The notes: generated from the letters alone by a model not told the origin. Counted from the first letter of the stretch, positions 22,531-31,416 are shown. The stretch: DNA of 62,410 nt from Roseivirga sp. (GCA_029262895.1 JAJCYM010000087.1:1-62410); one strand, 5' to 3'. Made by a program: numbers and translations.

Positions 22531-25365
22531 TTACATCCCTCCTTCTCTAATTAGTTGGAGTGAATCCATTCGAATTCGGGCATCACTAATCAGTGTGGTC
22601 AATGCATTTTTCTCATCAAATGCTGTGCGAATTTCATCTGGTCTAATGGCCTTGTTTCGCTTGTGTAAATAAGCCAAACGACCAATTTCATGATCCAATG
22701 TTTGGCTCATGCGTTCGAGCGCTCTATCTACCGCCTTCACTTTCAGTTGTTCCGCAACCTCTGTAGCTGTCTTAATCATAGATGGGATTATAGTATCGAC
22801 CAAAGTTTCATTTTCAATGAGTACATCTACTTTCCCAGGTCTCAATTGCTTATGGAACAAGTCTACCGGATAGTCCTCAGTAACCTCATCGCCTGAATGA
22901 TTGACCACAATACGTAAAGGAGTATAGGGCAGAAAACGATCGACATGATTTTCTTGTCCACCCGCTGTTTGAAGCACAAAGATCACTTCTAATAAGATAC
23001 CCTCTTCATCCGTTCCTCTCAACTCTCCATAGCTAGCGCCCCCGGTTCCCAAGCTAAGCACCATGTCTAGAGCTCCGGTCACCATTGGATGATCCCAACT
23101 CACGAAGCTTATATCTTCCCTACTTAAGGCCCGCTTTCGATCAAAGGTTATAGATATGCCTCCATCAGGAATGGATGGAAACGCCTCTCTGTTTGTCTGT
23201 GCTGGATGCAACAAATACGTTCTTGGTGCCAGGTCTTCCATTTCAATTCCAAAGTGGTCGAATACTTTGGTCATATAAATCTCAAGTCCTAAGTCTTGGT
23301 CAGCAGCTTTGATTTTCTCTACTAATTGCTCAGCCACCATAGGCCTGAACGAGTTCATTTCAAGCAGCTTGTCACGGCCATTTGCCAAGGTTTGCTTTAA
23401 CTCCTTTTGGTATGCTGCTGTATCACTAATTAAAGCAGCCAGTTTAGTGCTTATGTCAACTGTAGAGGTAGCCAAAGCCGTAGCTACCAAGCGATCATTA
23501 AACAATTGCCCTATCTGGTTTCCACCTTCTATGTTTTCTTCAAAAGCATTTAAGCCTTCATGAAACCAACGCACCAATACTTCTTGCGGACTACCTTTCA
23601 GGTAAGGCACATGTATTTGAATGTCTTCCAACTGCCCAATGCGATCTAAACGACCAATGCGTTGTTCCAATAATTCAGGATGAACTGGTAAGTCGAACAA
23701 CACCAAGTGATGCGCAAATTGAAAGTTTCGCCCCTCACTCCCTATTTCAGAACATAGTAATATTCTTGCACCATCTGCTTCAGCAAACCAAGCGGCATTT
23801 CTATCGCGCTGTACAATGGTGAGGTCTTCGTGAAACACCCCTACCTTTGCACTACTGAGCTTTTCTAAGGCTTTTTCTAAAGCCAATACTTTCGCCTTGC
23901 TTCTACAAATCAGCAATACTTTAGCGGGTTTCAACTGTGTTAACAAGGCTACTAACCAGGTAACACGCGGGTCTTCGGCAAACCAAAACTGCTGTCTTAC
24001 TGCCTCGTTAACTCGTGTTTCTTTATCAGTGGTATACTCTTCAGACAAACGTTGTACCCATTTCTCTTGATTGGTTCCGGCTTCTAAAGGAATTAGATTT
24101 GCCTTTCGTTCTGGGAAACCACTCATGGCAGCCCGTGTATTTCTAAACACCACACGTCCCGGGCCGTGTTGATCTAATAAGTCTTCAATCAATTGATTTT
24201 TAGCTACAGGTCCTCCTTCCTCCACCCTAGCGATTCTTTCTTTACTAAATATGGTCTCCAACAGGGCCTTGTCTTTATCCTTTAAAGGGTTGTCTAAAGA
24301 CAGGCCTTCCACAATATTGGCGATCTCTGAATGATCCTGCGATTCGTTAATGAATTGATCGTAATCGGCATACCGTTCCGGGTCTAGTAATCGCAGTCTT
24401 GCAAAATGGCTTTCTACCCCCAACTGCTCTGGTGTTGCTGTTAATAACAATAGACCTTTGGCCACTTTACTTAGTATTTCAACCACAGCATACTCAGGAC
24501 TTGCCTTCTCCACTGACCATTCTAAATGATGTGCCTCATCCACCACAAGCATATCCCAATCTGCTGAAATTGCTTGTCGCGCACGGGTCGCAGAACTGGC
24601 TAAGAATGAAGTGCTGCAAATAACCAATTGATCATCTAAGAAAGGATTGCCTTCAGGCGCACTTTCGTCTAGCGCAGCACATCTGTCTTCATCAAAAATG
24701 TGGAACCATAAATTAAAACGCCTTAGCATTTCAACAAACCACTGATGAATTAAAGAGTCGGGAACCAATATTAATATGCGTGATGCTTGACCACTCAACA
24801 ACAAACGATGCAGGATTAGACAGGCTTCAATCGTTTTACCAAGACCTACCTGATCGGAAAGTAATACGCGTGGTGCATAACGAGAACTTACCTCATGCGC
24901 GATATACAACTGATGGGGAATAAGATCTATACGCCCACCTACAAATCCATTAATCGGTGAAATTCTGCGCAGATGATCGTACTGTAATGTTATTCTTCTT
25001 AAGGCAAATACCTCTGGCGTTTCTACATCACCAATGAAAAGACGGTCATTGACACCATGCTGTACAGATACATCACCCAAATCTGCCTCAGACAAGGCAC
25101 CGCCCTTCCCGATATACAACAACAGCTCACCGTTGTCTTGCACACGCTCAATAACCAATGGACGTTTGTTTGTATCTACAACTGTATCGCCTGGCTTAAA
25201 AATGACTCTTCTCAATGGCGCATTGGCCAGAGCATACTGTCGGTTTTCACCTGCAACGGGGAAATGTATTTGTACTCGGCCCTTATCGGATTCAACAACA
25301 ATACCTACCCCCAGCTCGGGCTCACCCTCACTTGTCCATCTTTGATCTGGAAAAAAATCCTCCAT
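22531..25365 (-). CDS. rapA: RapA-type Swi2/Snf2 ATPase, RNA polymerase recycling factor
   Basis: A 944-residue Swi2/Snf2 ATPase closely resembling E. coli RapA in length and segment order; RapA frees stalled RNA polymerase for reuse. The N-terminal Tudor-like part has DQRWTSEGEPELGVGIVV and GENRQYALANAPLRRVIF. Helicase motifs follow: DQVGLGKT (Walker A, about 172-179), VVDEAHHLEWS, LLTATPEQLGVESHFARLRL, then EIGSEGRNFQFA and QRIGRLDRIGQ. The C-terminal region (about 640-944) is RapA-like. The longer reading from 25428 adds 21 residues with no match to the usual start; ATG 25365 aligns with the E. coli N-terminus. RapA is best known from Gammaproteobacteria, so transfer is possible. Confidence 0.88.
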   Translation of the reverse strand: MEDFFPDQRWTSEGEPELGVGIVVESDKGRVQIHFPVAGENRQYALANAPLRRVIFKPGDTVVDTNKRPLVIERVQDNGELLLYIGKGGALSEADLGDVSVQHGVNDRLFIGDVETPEVFALRRITLQYDHLRRISPINGFVGGRIDLIPHQLYIAHEVSSRYAPRVLLSDQVGLGKTIEACLILHRLLLSGQASRILILVPDSLIHQWFVEMLRRFNLWFHIFDEDRCAALDESAPEGNPFLDDQLVICSTSFLASSATRARQAISADWDMLVVDEAHHLEWSVEKASPEYAVVEILSKVAKGLLLLTATPEQLGVESHFARLRLLDPERYADYDQFINESQDHSEIANIVEGLSLDNPLKDKDKALLETIFSKERIARVEEGGPVAKNQLIEDLLDQHGPGRVVFRNTRAAMSGFPERKANLIPLEAGTNQEKWVQRLSEEYTTDKETRVNEAVRQQFWFAEDPRVTWLVALLTQLKPAKVLLICRSKAKVLALEKALEKLSSAKVGVFHEDLTIVQRDRNAAWFAEADGARILLCSEIGSEGRNFQFAHHLVLFDLPVHPELLEQRIGRLDRIGQLEDIQIHVPYLKGSPQEVLVRWFHEGLNAFEENIEGGNQIGQLFNDRLVATALATSTVDISTKLAALISDTAAYQKELKQTLANGRDKLLEMNSFRPMVAEQLVEKIKAADQDLGLEIYMTKVFDHFGIEMEDLAPRTYLLHPAQTNREAFPSIPDGGISITFDRKRALSREDISFVSWDHPMVTGALDMVLSLGTGGASYGELRGTDEEGILLEVIFVLQTAGGQENHVDRFLPYTPLRIVVNHSGDEVTEDYPVDLFHKQLRPGKVDVLIENETLVDTIIPSMIKTATEVAEQLKVKAVDRALERMSQTLDHEIGRLAYLHKRNKAIRPDEIRTAFDEKNALTTLISDARIRMDSLQLIREGGM

Positions 25366-25525
25366 ACGCTCGACTATTTCACCCTCTATTTTTTGAAAAC
25401 CAAGAAGGCGTTTCGTAAAAAACCGCAAGGTCTTGAATCTTTAGCTGCATCACCAAGAACTGAAGCCCTTTATTTCTTAAAGAACTAATGGAGTTGAACC
25501 TAAAATAGAATAACTTAAAACAAAC

Positions 25526-26089
25526 ATGAATGATCTCCGCACATTTTTTGAAAAGTATATCCCACTTGACGACATCGATCAGTTCGTAAATTCTTTTGAT
25601 GTCATCCAAAAGTTTAAAAAGAAGGACTACCTTCTAAAACCCGGTCAGAATTGTGACTTCCTGGCATTCATAAAAAAGGGGACCTTCAGGGTTTTCTTTT
25701 ACGATAGCGAAGGAACAGAAATAACAGTCTGGTTTTCATGGGAGGGTATGATGGTCGGTGATCTGCTCGCTTTTTATAAGGAGTCTAAAGCCGAATTTTA
25801 TGTGCAGGCTATTGAAGCATGTGAAATTTGTAGCATTCCCAAAAGCACGTTAGAACAACTCTATCTAACCAATCCGCAATACCTACAGTTCGGAAAAAAA
25901 TATGCCGAATTTGTGTCCATTAACGTAATGGAACGCATGCTCTCTTTTCAAACCAAAACCGCAGAAGAACGCTATTTGGAGCTATTGGCTAACCCAAATT
26001 ACATGCAGAAAATCCCGCTCAAATATCTCGCTTCCTACCTGGGCATAACAGACACTTCCTTAAGCCGAATACGGAAAAACATCTCATAA
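25526..26089 (+). CDS. Crp/Fnr family transcriptional regulator
   Basis: A 187-residue regulator. A cyclic-nucleotide-binding-like beta roll covers about 20-115 (QNCDFLAFIKKGTFRVFFYD, EITVWFSWEGMMVGDLLAFY), then a long dimer helix and a C-terminal winged helix with KIPLKYLASYLGITDTSLSRIRK as recognition helix region. Members of this Bacteroidota group usually lack cAMP-binding residues, and no ligand can be inferred. It lies 80 bases upstream of an alpha/beta hydrolase gene, with a perfect 16-base palindrome between them that could be its binding site. Confidence 0.88.
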   Translation: MNDLRTFFEKYIPLDDIDQFVNSFDVIQKFKKKDYLLKPGQNCDFLAFIKKGTFRVFFYDSEGTEITVWFSWEGMMVGDLLAFYKESKAEFYVQAIEACEICSIPKSTLEQLYLTNPQYLQFGKKYAEFVSINVMERMLSFQTKTAEERYLELLANPNYMQKIPLKYLASYLGITDTSLSRIRKNIS

Positions 26090-26098
26090 CATTGCTTT

Positions 26099-26114
26099 CT
26101 TGCCATATGGCAAG
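26099..26114. promoter_or_regulatory. perfect 16-bp palindrome, candidate operator
   Basis: CTTGCCATATGGCAAG, fully self-complementary, lies 9 bases after the Crp-family gene's stop codon and 56 bases before the hydrolase start. Position and symmetry suit binding of a dimeric regulator, possibly the adjacent Crp-family protein, controlling the hydrolase. A very short terminator stem is the alternative. Confidence 0.45.
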
Positions 26115-26169
26115 TGTTTTGAATATCTGCCGGGTCAATTTTGCATAGGTCAAATAAAAAAGATGCAAA

Positions 26170-27045
26170 ATGAAAGAATATAACAAAGCACTATATCCAT
26201 TTACGAGTAAATGGGTCAACATTGATGGCAATAACATCCACTACATTGACGAGGGTGAAGGGGAAATAATTTTATTCAGTCATCCTCCCCTGGGTTCATC
26301 CTTTATGTTCCGAGATTTTGTTCAAATTTTAAGAAAAAAGCACCGTTGCATAGCCATAGATTTCCCTGGGTTTGGGCTGTCCGAAAAATCAGATAATTAT
26401 CAGCCAGGGGTTGAAAGTCAAAGCTACATTCTTGAAAAATTTATTAAACAATTAGGCCTCCAAAATATCTATGGACTAGGCCATGACACGGGCGGGCCAT
26501 CCTTGAACGGGGTGGCTTTAAGAAATCCTGACTTGTTCAATGGTTTGATACTTACTGATACTGTCATCTTCCCTATCTCTGAATATGCAAAACTTAGTAA
26601 GACGCTAGGCATCGTAGGAGGACGATTCTTCATATGGTTTAATGCCACGACAAATATCCTGGTAAAGGCAACATTTAAATTTGGGGTGCGAACTCGAAAG
26701 CTGTCAAAAGCAGAACGCCTTGAGTACCAACGCATGTTTGACACGGCTTCCAAAAGGAAACGAATAACAGCGATGCTCCTCAATCTTAAACAAAGTGAGC
26801 GCTATATGAGAGAGTTAAAGCAAGGTTTTGAGCAAACGCTTAATGATAAGCCAACGCTGCTTATCTATGGAGAAGACGACCCCGTTACGAAGCTAGGAAT
26901 AGCGGATAGAATCTTCAAAATGCTTGAAAATTCAGAATTATATCTCATCAACAAGGAAGGCCATTTTCCTCATGAAGGACAACCTGAAAAAATGAGCAAT
27001 ATCATCCATGATTGGATTGGGAGAATTTCCGTTGCCAATTCATAA
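26170..27045 (+). CDS. alpha/beta hydrolase (epoxide hydrolase / dehalogenase-like)
   Basis: A 291-residue alpha/beta hydrolase. The oxyanion strand is LFSHPPLGSS, the nucleophile elbow GHDTGGPS carries Asp106, the acid is in YGEDDPV (about 237-243), and the base His is in KEGHFPHEG. An Asp nucleophile is shared by epoxide hydrolases and haloalkane dehalogenases (family knowledge). The residue after it is Thr, not the halide-binding Trp of dehalogenases, so dehalogenase activity is less likely. A cap domain lies about 130-210. It follows the Crp-family regulator on the same strand and is probably regulated by it. Confidence 0.82.
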   Translation: MKEYNKALYPFTSKWVNIDGNNIHYIDEGEGEIILFSHPPLGSSFMFRDFVQILRKKHRCIAIDFPGFGLSEKSDNYQPGVESQSYILEKFIKQLGLQNIYGLGHDTGGPSLNGVALRNPDLFNGLILTDTVIFPISEYAKLSKTLGIVGGRFFIWFNATTNILVKATFKFGVRTRKLSKAERLEYQRMFDTASKRKRITAMLLNLKQSERYMRELKQGFEQTLNDKPTLLIYGEDDPVTKLGIADRIFKMLENSELYLINKEGHFPHEGQPEKMSNIIHDWIGRISVANS

Positions 27046-27135
27046 TATAGTACTGATCCCAACTAGCCTCACCCCCTACTGTCGAAGTCCAAAAGGAGGT
27101 CCAACCCATCAGGTAGTCTTTGGTTGTATATTTAA

Positions 27136-27171
27136 TTTTGTTTAAGTATTTTTAAAAATATTTAAACAAAA
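27136..27171. promoter_or_regulatory. 36-bp near-perfect palindrome upstream of the carotenoid operon, candidate CarH-like operator
   Basis: Half-sites TTTTGTTTAAGTATTTTT (27136-27153) and AAAAATATTTAAACAAAA (27154-27171) are complementary at 17 of 18 positions. It ends four bases before the regulator's ATG. TAATTTTG (27133-27140) at its left edge resembles the Bacteroidota -7 element TAnnTTTG, so a bound repressor would cover the promoter. Confidence 0.65.
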
Positions 27172-27175
27172 TGAA

Positions 27176-28060
27176 ATGAATTACTTCTCCATTTCACAGC
27201 TTCAGGAATTTTCAGGCATCAAGGCACATACCATTCGAATATGGGAACAGCGCTATAACGCACTAAGCCCAACACGCTCTGAGGGCAACACAAGATATTA
27301 TGACAACAATCAGCTAAGGAGATTGCTGAACATTGTTAGCCTGAGTCAGGATGGCAACAAAGTGTCCAAACTGTGTGCTATGAGTGATGAAATGCTCCAA
27401 GGTCTGTTAGAGATCAAACTAAAGAGCACTTCTCAAGAAAATGAGAATCATGAATACCTGGTTTCTCAATTGATTGTAGCAGCCACAGAATTTGACGAGG
27501 TACATTTTGAAAGAATTTTTTCTAAATCATTAATCCGCTTGGGCATGAGAGGTACGTACACCTACGTGATCTACCCCATGCTTACTAGAATGGGATTAAT
27601 GTGGAGTGCAGATTCCATTTCTCCTGCACATGAGCACTTTAGCTGCAGCCTTATAAAACAAAAGCTTTATTCAGCCATTAATGCCCTGCCACCTGCCAAA
27701 GAATCAGCAAATTGCTGGCTCCTGTTTTTGCCTGAAAACGAATTTCATGAAATCGGCCTGTTGTTTTCCAATTATCTGCTCCGCCAAGCCGGAAAGAGGG
27801 TGATTTACCTGGGAAGTAACCTACCCTTCAATACCCTGGAGAATACTATTGAAGCGACTGATCCAGCCCATCTTCTTTTCTTCCTTGTTCATCATAACAA
27901 ACCTGAAGAATCTCAAGACTACCTAAGCAGTCTGAAAAGCAATTTCGGCAAAACAAAAATCCATTTATCAGGCAGCGAGAAGTTCTTAGGAAAATTGAAC
28001 ATAAGCAGCGAGTTCAACTGGATTCGTTCAGTGGCCGACTTTGAAGAGCATTTAGCATAA
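27176..28060 (+). CDS. MerR-type regulator with B12-binding domain (CarH/LitR-like photoreceptor)
   Basis: A 294-residue regulator. The N-terminal MerR helix-turn-helix (about 1-70) reads YFSISQLQEFSGIKAHTIRI then WEQRYNALSP and GNTRYYDNNQLRRL. The middle helical domain has W143 and EH at 153-154, giving the W-x9-EH motif that CarH uses to sense adenosylcobalamin. The Rossmann-like cobalamin domain has ExHxxG at E189-G194 (EFHEIG, lower-axial His191) and GSNLP near 213. CarH proteins repress carotenoid genes in the dark as B12-bound tetramers and let go in light. Here the gene heads the crt operon 30 bases before crtI, downstream of a palindrome that is likely its operator. Confidence 0.88.
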   Translation: MNYFSISQLQEFSGIKAHTIRIWEQRYNALSPTRSEGNTRYYDNNQLRRLLNIVSLSQDGNKVSKLCAMSDEMLQGLLEIKLKSTSQENENHEYLVSQLIVAATEFDEVHFERIFSKSLIRLGMRGTYTYVIYPMLTRMGLMWSADSISPAHEHFSCSLIKQKLYSAINALPPAKESANCWLLFLPENEFHEIGLLFSNYLLRQAGKRVIYLGSNLPFNTLENTIEATDPAHLLFFLVHHNKPEESQDYLSSLKSNFGKTKIHLSGSEKFLGKLNISSEFNWIRSVADFEEHLA

Positions 28061-28090
28061 AAGTTAAAGAGACAGTACAAAAATCAACAG

Positions 28091-29569
28091 ATGTCAAAAA
28101 TTGTCGTGATTGGTTCGGGTTTTTCAGGCATAAGCGCTGCCGCTTATTTGTCTCAGGCCGGGCATCATGTACATGTTTTTGAAAAAAATGGAGCGGTTGG
28201 CGGAAGAGCAAGACAATTCAAAACTGATTCAGGATATGTGTTTGACATGGGGCCGAGTTGGTACTGGATGCCAGGAGTTTTTGAAAGATTCTTTAATGAT
28301 TTTGGAGCTTCAGTGAGTGATTTTTATAACCTCAAATTATTGAATCCATCTTTTGATGTGGTATTTGGTTCTAATGAGTTGCTCCACGTACCCGAGAATT
28401 TTGAAGAGCTGTGTCATGTATTTGAATCCATAGAAGCAGGCAGTTCAGCCAGACTCAAAGTCTTTATGGAAGAGGCCGAATTTAAATACAATACGGGGAT
28501 GGAAAACCTGGTCTATAAGCCGGGCCTGTCCCTCACAGAATTCGTTGATTCCGATCTAATCAAAGGGGTTTTCAAGCTGCAGGTTTTCTCCTCCTTCAGC
28601 AAACACGTTCGTAAGTTCTTTACCAACCCCAAGCTCATCGCCTTAATGGAATTTCCGGTTTTGTTTCTGGGCGCCATGCCCCAGGACACTCCCGCACTCT
28701 ATAGTCTGATGAATTATGCAGGCCTGAAATTGGGAACCTGGTATCCTCAGGGGGGCTTTGGAAAAGTGATTGAGGCGATGCAACAAGTTGCCGAAAATAA
28801 TGGTGCGGTCTTTCACCTGAATTCGGAAGTGGATCGGATAGAGATTCAGGACTCTCGAGCCAAAAGCATCTCTGTCAATGGAGACAATTTTAGCTGTGAT
28901 GCCGTAATTGCGACTGCTGACTACCATCATGTAGAAAGTAAATTGCTGCCATCAGAGTTTAGAAACTACACCGAAGATTATTGGAAGAAAAAAGTCTTTG
29001 CTCCCTCCTGTCTTATTTATTTTCTCGGCTTAAACAAGAAAATAAAATCGCTTAACCATCATACCTTATTCTTTGACGAGGACCTGGAGCAGCATTCAAA
29101 AGAGATTTACAAAAGCCCCAAATGGCCTACTAATCCTCTCTTTTATCTTTGCTGCCCCTCAAAATCCGATGAGAATGTGGCACCTGAAGGACATGAGAAC
29201 TTATTTCTCCTAATGCCTCTCGCTCCAGGCCTAGAGGATACTGAAGAGATCAGAGAAAGATATTTTGAAATACTTATTAGCAGATTGGAAAGGCAGGTTC
29301 AGGAAGACATTTCTTCCTGTATAGATTTCAAAAAAAGCTACTGTGTTAACGATTTCGTTTCCGATTACAATTCATACAAAGGCAATGCCTATGGCTTGGC
29401 AAACACACTCATGCAAACGGCCAATCTCAAGCCAAAAATGAGAAATAAAAAAGTCAAAAATCTATTCTACGCAGGTCAGCTTACGGTTCCGGGACCAGGC
29501 GTTCCGCCTTCCATTATTTCGGGTAAGGTGGCCTCAGTAGAACTACTTAAGCACTTAAATAAAAATTAA
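28091..29569 (+). CDS. crtI: phytoene desaturase
   Basis: Converts phytoene to lycopene with FAD as cofactor at the membrane. The 492-residue protein has the N-terminal dinucleotide motif IVVIGSGFSGISAAAYLSQA and the following VHVFEKNGAVGGRARQF. FDMGPSWYWMPGVFERFF follows, and the C-terminal CrtI-type signature LFYAGQLTVPGPGVPPSIIS marks the substrate and FAD end. Its stop codon and the crtB start share bases (TAATG), so translation is coupled. The upstream regulator gene and the downstream genes are in the same operon. Confidence 0.93.
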   Translation: MSKIVVIGSGFSGISAAAYLSQAGHHVHVFEKNGAVGGRARQFKTDSGYVFDMGPSWYWMPGVFERFFNDFGASVSDFYNLKLLNPSFDVVFGSNELLHVPENFEELCHVFESIEAGSSARLKVFMEEAEFKYNTGMENLVYKPGLSLTEFVDSDLIKGVFKLQVFSSFSKHVRKFFTNPKLIALMEFPVLFLGAMPQDTPALYSLMNYAGLKLGTWYPQGGFGKVIEAMQQVAENNGAVFHLNSEVDRIEIQDSRAKSISVNGDNFSCDAVIATADYHHVESKLLPSEFRNYTEDYWKKKVFAPSCLIYFLGLNKKIKSLNHHTLFFDEDLEQHSKEIYKSPKWPTNPLFYLCCPSKSDENVAPEGHENLFLLMPLAPGLEDTEEIRERYFEILISRLERQVQEDISSCIDFKKSYCVNDFVSDYNSYKGNAYGLANTLMQTANLKPKMRNKKVKNLFYAGQLTVPGPGVPPSIISGKVASVELLKHLNKN

Positions 29570-30405
29570 TGAAGTCTCTATTCGATAGTGTTTCCGTACA
29601 ATGCAGTAAGCTCACCACACGTGCCTATAGCACAAGCTTCTCATTGGGCATCTACTTCTTAAAGCAAGATATCCGCAACCCCATATATTCGATCTATGGA
29701 TTTGTCCGGTTTGCCGATGAGATCGTTGACAGCTTTGAGGGTTATGACAAAAGGCAATTGTTGGAGAAATTCAAACAAGAGACATACACAGCCATCGAAA
29801 ATCGCATTTCATTAAACCCAATCCTGAATGCCTTCCAGGATGTTGTTCACCGCTATAAAGTTGATCTGGATTTAATAGAAACCTTCTTGAAGAGCATGGA
29901 AATGGATTTGGAGCCCGTAGAATATACTCCTGAAAAATATGAGCAATACATTCTAGGCTCGGCCGAAGTTGTAGGCCTAATGTGCTTGCACGTATTTACA
30001 GAAAGAAATCAGACCTTATATGAAGAGTTAAAACCATTTGCTATGAAGCTGGGAGCAGCGTTCCAGAAAGTCAACTTTTTACGCGACATTCAAGCGGACT
30101 ATCAGGTGCTGGGGCGCACTTATTTCCCTAATATCGATATGGCAAACTTCACTCCGACTGCCAAACAGACTATTGAAGAGGAAATCGAAAACGATTTCAA
30201 AGAGGCCTTGGTTGGTATCAAAAAACTACCTTCCTCGGCCAAAGGCGGAGTTTATCTCGCTTATGTTTATTACAATTCCCTATTCAAGAAGATAAAAAAT
30301 ATTCCTGCTCAGAGGATTCTTAACGAACGAATTCGAATAAGCAATAGTGCAAAGTTCGGCCTGATGCTCAATAGTATGTTTCAATACAAACTGAGACTAT
30401 TATGA
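29569..30405 (+). CDS. crtB: phytoene synthase
   Basis: Condenses two geranylgeranyl diphosphates into phytoene, the first committed carotenoid step. The 278-residue protein has both aspartate-rich motifs of the squalene/phytoene synthase family: YGFVRFADEIVDSFEG (first DxxxD, about 43-58) and NFLRDIQADYQVLGRTYFP (second, about 169-187). It overlaps crtI by one base and the next gene by four bases (ATGA), a tightly coupled operon. The GGPP synthase gene (crtE) is not in the window and must be elsewhere. Confidence 0.93.
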   Translation: MKSLFDSVSVQCSKLTTRAYSTSFSLGIYFLKQDIRNPIYSIYGFVRFADEIVDSFEGYDKRQLLEKFKQETYTAIENRISLNPILNAFQDVVHRYKVDLDLIETFLKSMEMDLEPVEYTPEKYEQYILGSAEVVGLMCLHVFTERNQTLYEELKPFAMKLGAAFQKVNFLRDIQADYQVLGRTYFPNIDMANFTPTAKQTIEEEIENDFKEALVGIKKLPSSAKGGVYLAYVYYNSLFKKIKNIPAQRILNERIRISNSAKFGLMLNSMFQYKLRLL

Positions 30406-30908
30406 CCCTGTTTCTTTCTGTATTTCTTCTATTAAAGACGCCCGCTCTGACAAACGAATTGTCATTGAACGAGGTGAGGGCACTTTATAAAAGGTCGGTT
30501 ACAGAGGTATCTGCGTGTAAAAAATTAATCCGATTGTTGGAAAATTATGATGAAACCAACAACCAAATCCTGGCAGCTTACAGGGCCTGCGCCACTATGA
30601 TGATGGCTAAACATACCTTTAATCCAATTGCCAAATTATCTTATTTCAAAAGAGGAAAATTGCTCCTGGAGAGATCCATCAACGCAACCAATGAAAATAT
30701 TGAACTCCACTTTTTGAGATTTAGTGTTCAAAGTCAGTCACCGACATTTTTGGGGTATAACAGTGCTCTTCTCGAGGACAAAACTCTACTGCTAAAGGCT
30801 GTATACACACTCAAAGACATAAGTCTCAAAAAAATCATAATTTCATTTCTCAAGACGTCTGATCATTTGTCCAAAGAAGAAAAAAAATTATTACCAAGTG
30901 AAGGATAA
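30402..30908 (+). CDS. small protein of the carotenoid operon, unknown function
   Basis: A 168-residue protein starting at an ATGA overlap with crtB and overlapping the idi start by 11 bases. The N-terminus has a signal-like or membrane segment (MTLFLSVFLLLKTPALT); the rest is helical and charged, with repeated Leu and a Cys pair (residues about 39 and 64). No family name is recognised, but its place inside a carotenoid operon suggests a role in the pathway or in pigment placement. It could be an exported accessory protein. Confidence 0.72.
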   Translation: MTLFLSVFLLLKTPALTNELSLNEVRALYKRSVTEVSACKKLIRLLENYDETNNQILAAYRACATMMMAKHTFNPIAKLSYFKRGKLLLERSINATNENIELHFLRFSVQSQSPTFLGYNSALLEDKTLLLKAVYTLKDISLKKIIISFLKTSDHLSKEEKKLLPSEG

Positions 30909-31416
30909 CCTAATTCTCGTAGACGAAAATGATACCCCCTGGGGTAAAATGGAAAAGCAATTGGTCCACGAACGTGGTCTGTTGCATCGGGCCTTTTCCG
31001 TTTTTATTTTCAATTCGAAAGGTGAATTACTCCTGCAGCAAAGAGCGGAAGGCAAGTATCACTCGGGAGGATTGTGGACGAACACTTGTTGTAGTCATCC
31101 TAGATTTGGTGAAGAAATTTCGGAGGCCATACCAAGGCGCTTGATGGAAGAAATGGGGATGAGTTGTCCGGCAAATTTTGCCTTTAGCTTTATCTATAAG
31201 GCAAGCTTTGACAATGGTTTGACTGAGCATGAGTTCGATCATGTCTATTTTGGAAAATCGGATGATCTCCCAAAACCTGAGAAATCTGAGGTTCAAAATT
31301 GGAGATATTCAAGTTTACACAGCTTGCAATCGGATGTATCTTCTCAGCCTGAGATTTATACTGAATGGATGAAAATATGCCTGCCCCGTGTAGTAGAACA
31401 TTTTCAGAGATATTGA
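30898..31416 (+). CDS. idi: isopentenyl-diphosphate delta-isomerase, type I
   Basis: Interconverts IPP and DMAPP, supplying allylic primer for GGPP. The 172-residue protein is a Nudix-fold type I enzyme. It begins MKDNLILVDENDTPWGKMEK and has GLWTNTCCSHPRFGE, whose Cys is catalytic and His binds metal, then EAIPRRLMEEMGM and the glutamate region EHEFDHVYFG. The start is a GTG at 30898 inside the preceding gene's end; no ATG fits. Start overlap and operon position point to translational coupling. Confidence 0.92.
   Translation: MKDNLILVDENDTPWGKMEKQLVHERGLLHRAFSVFIFNSKGELLLQQRAEGKYHSGGLWTNTCCSHPRFGEEISEAIPRRLMEEMGMSCPANFAFSFIYKASFDNGLTEHEFDHVYFGKSDDLPKPEKSEVQNWRYSSLHSLQSDVSSQPEIYTEWMKICLPRVVEHFQRY

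Noticed and set aside
25363-25428. 21-residue N-terminal extension of RapA
   Set aside because: E. coli RapA starts at the equivalent of ATG 25365; the extra residues show no conserved pattern.
26170-27045. Haloalkane dehalogenase
   Set aside because: The Asp nucleophile is there, but the halide-binding Trp next to it is replaced by Thr, so the call is kept at alpha/beta hydrolase.
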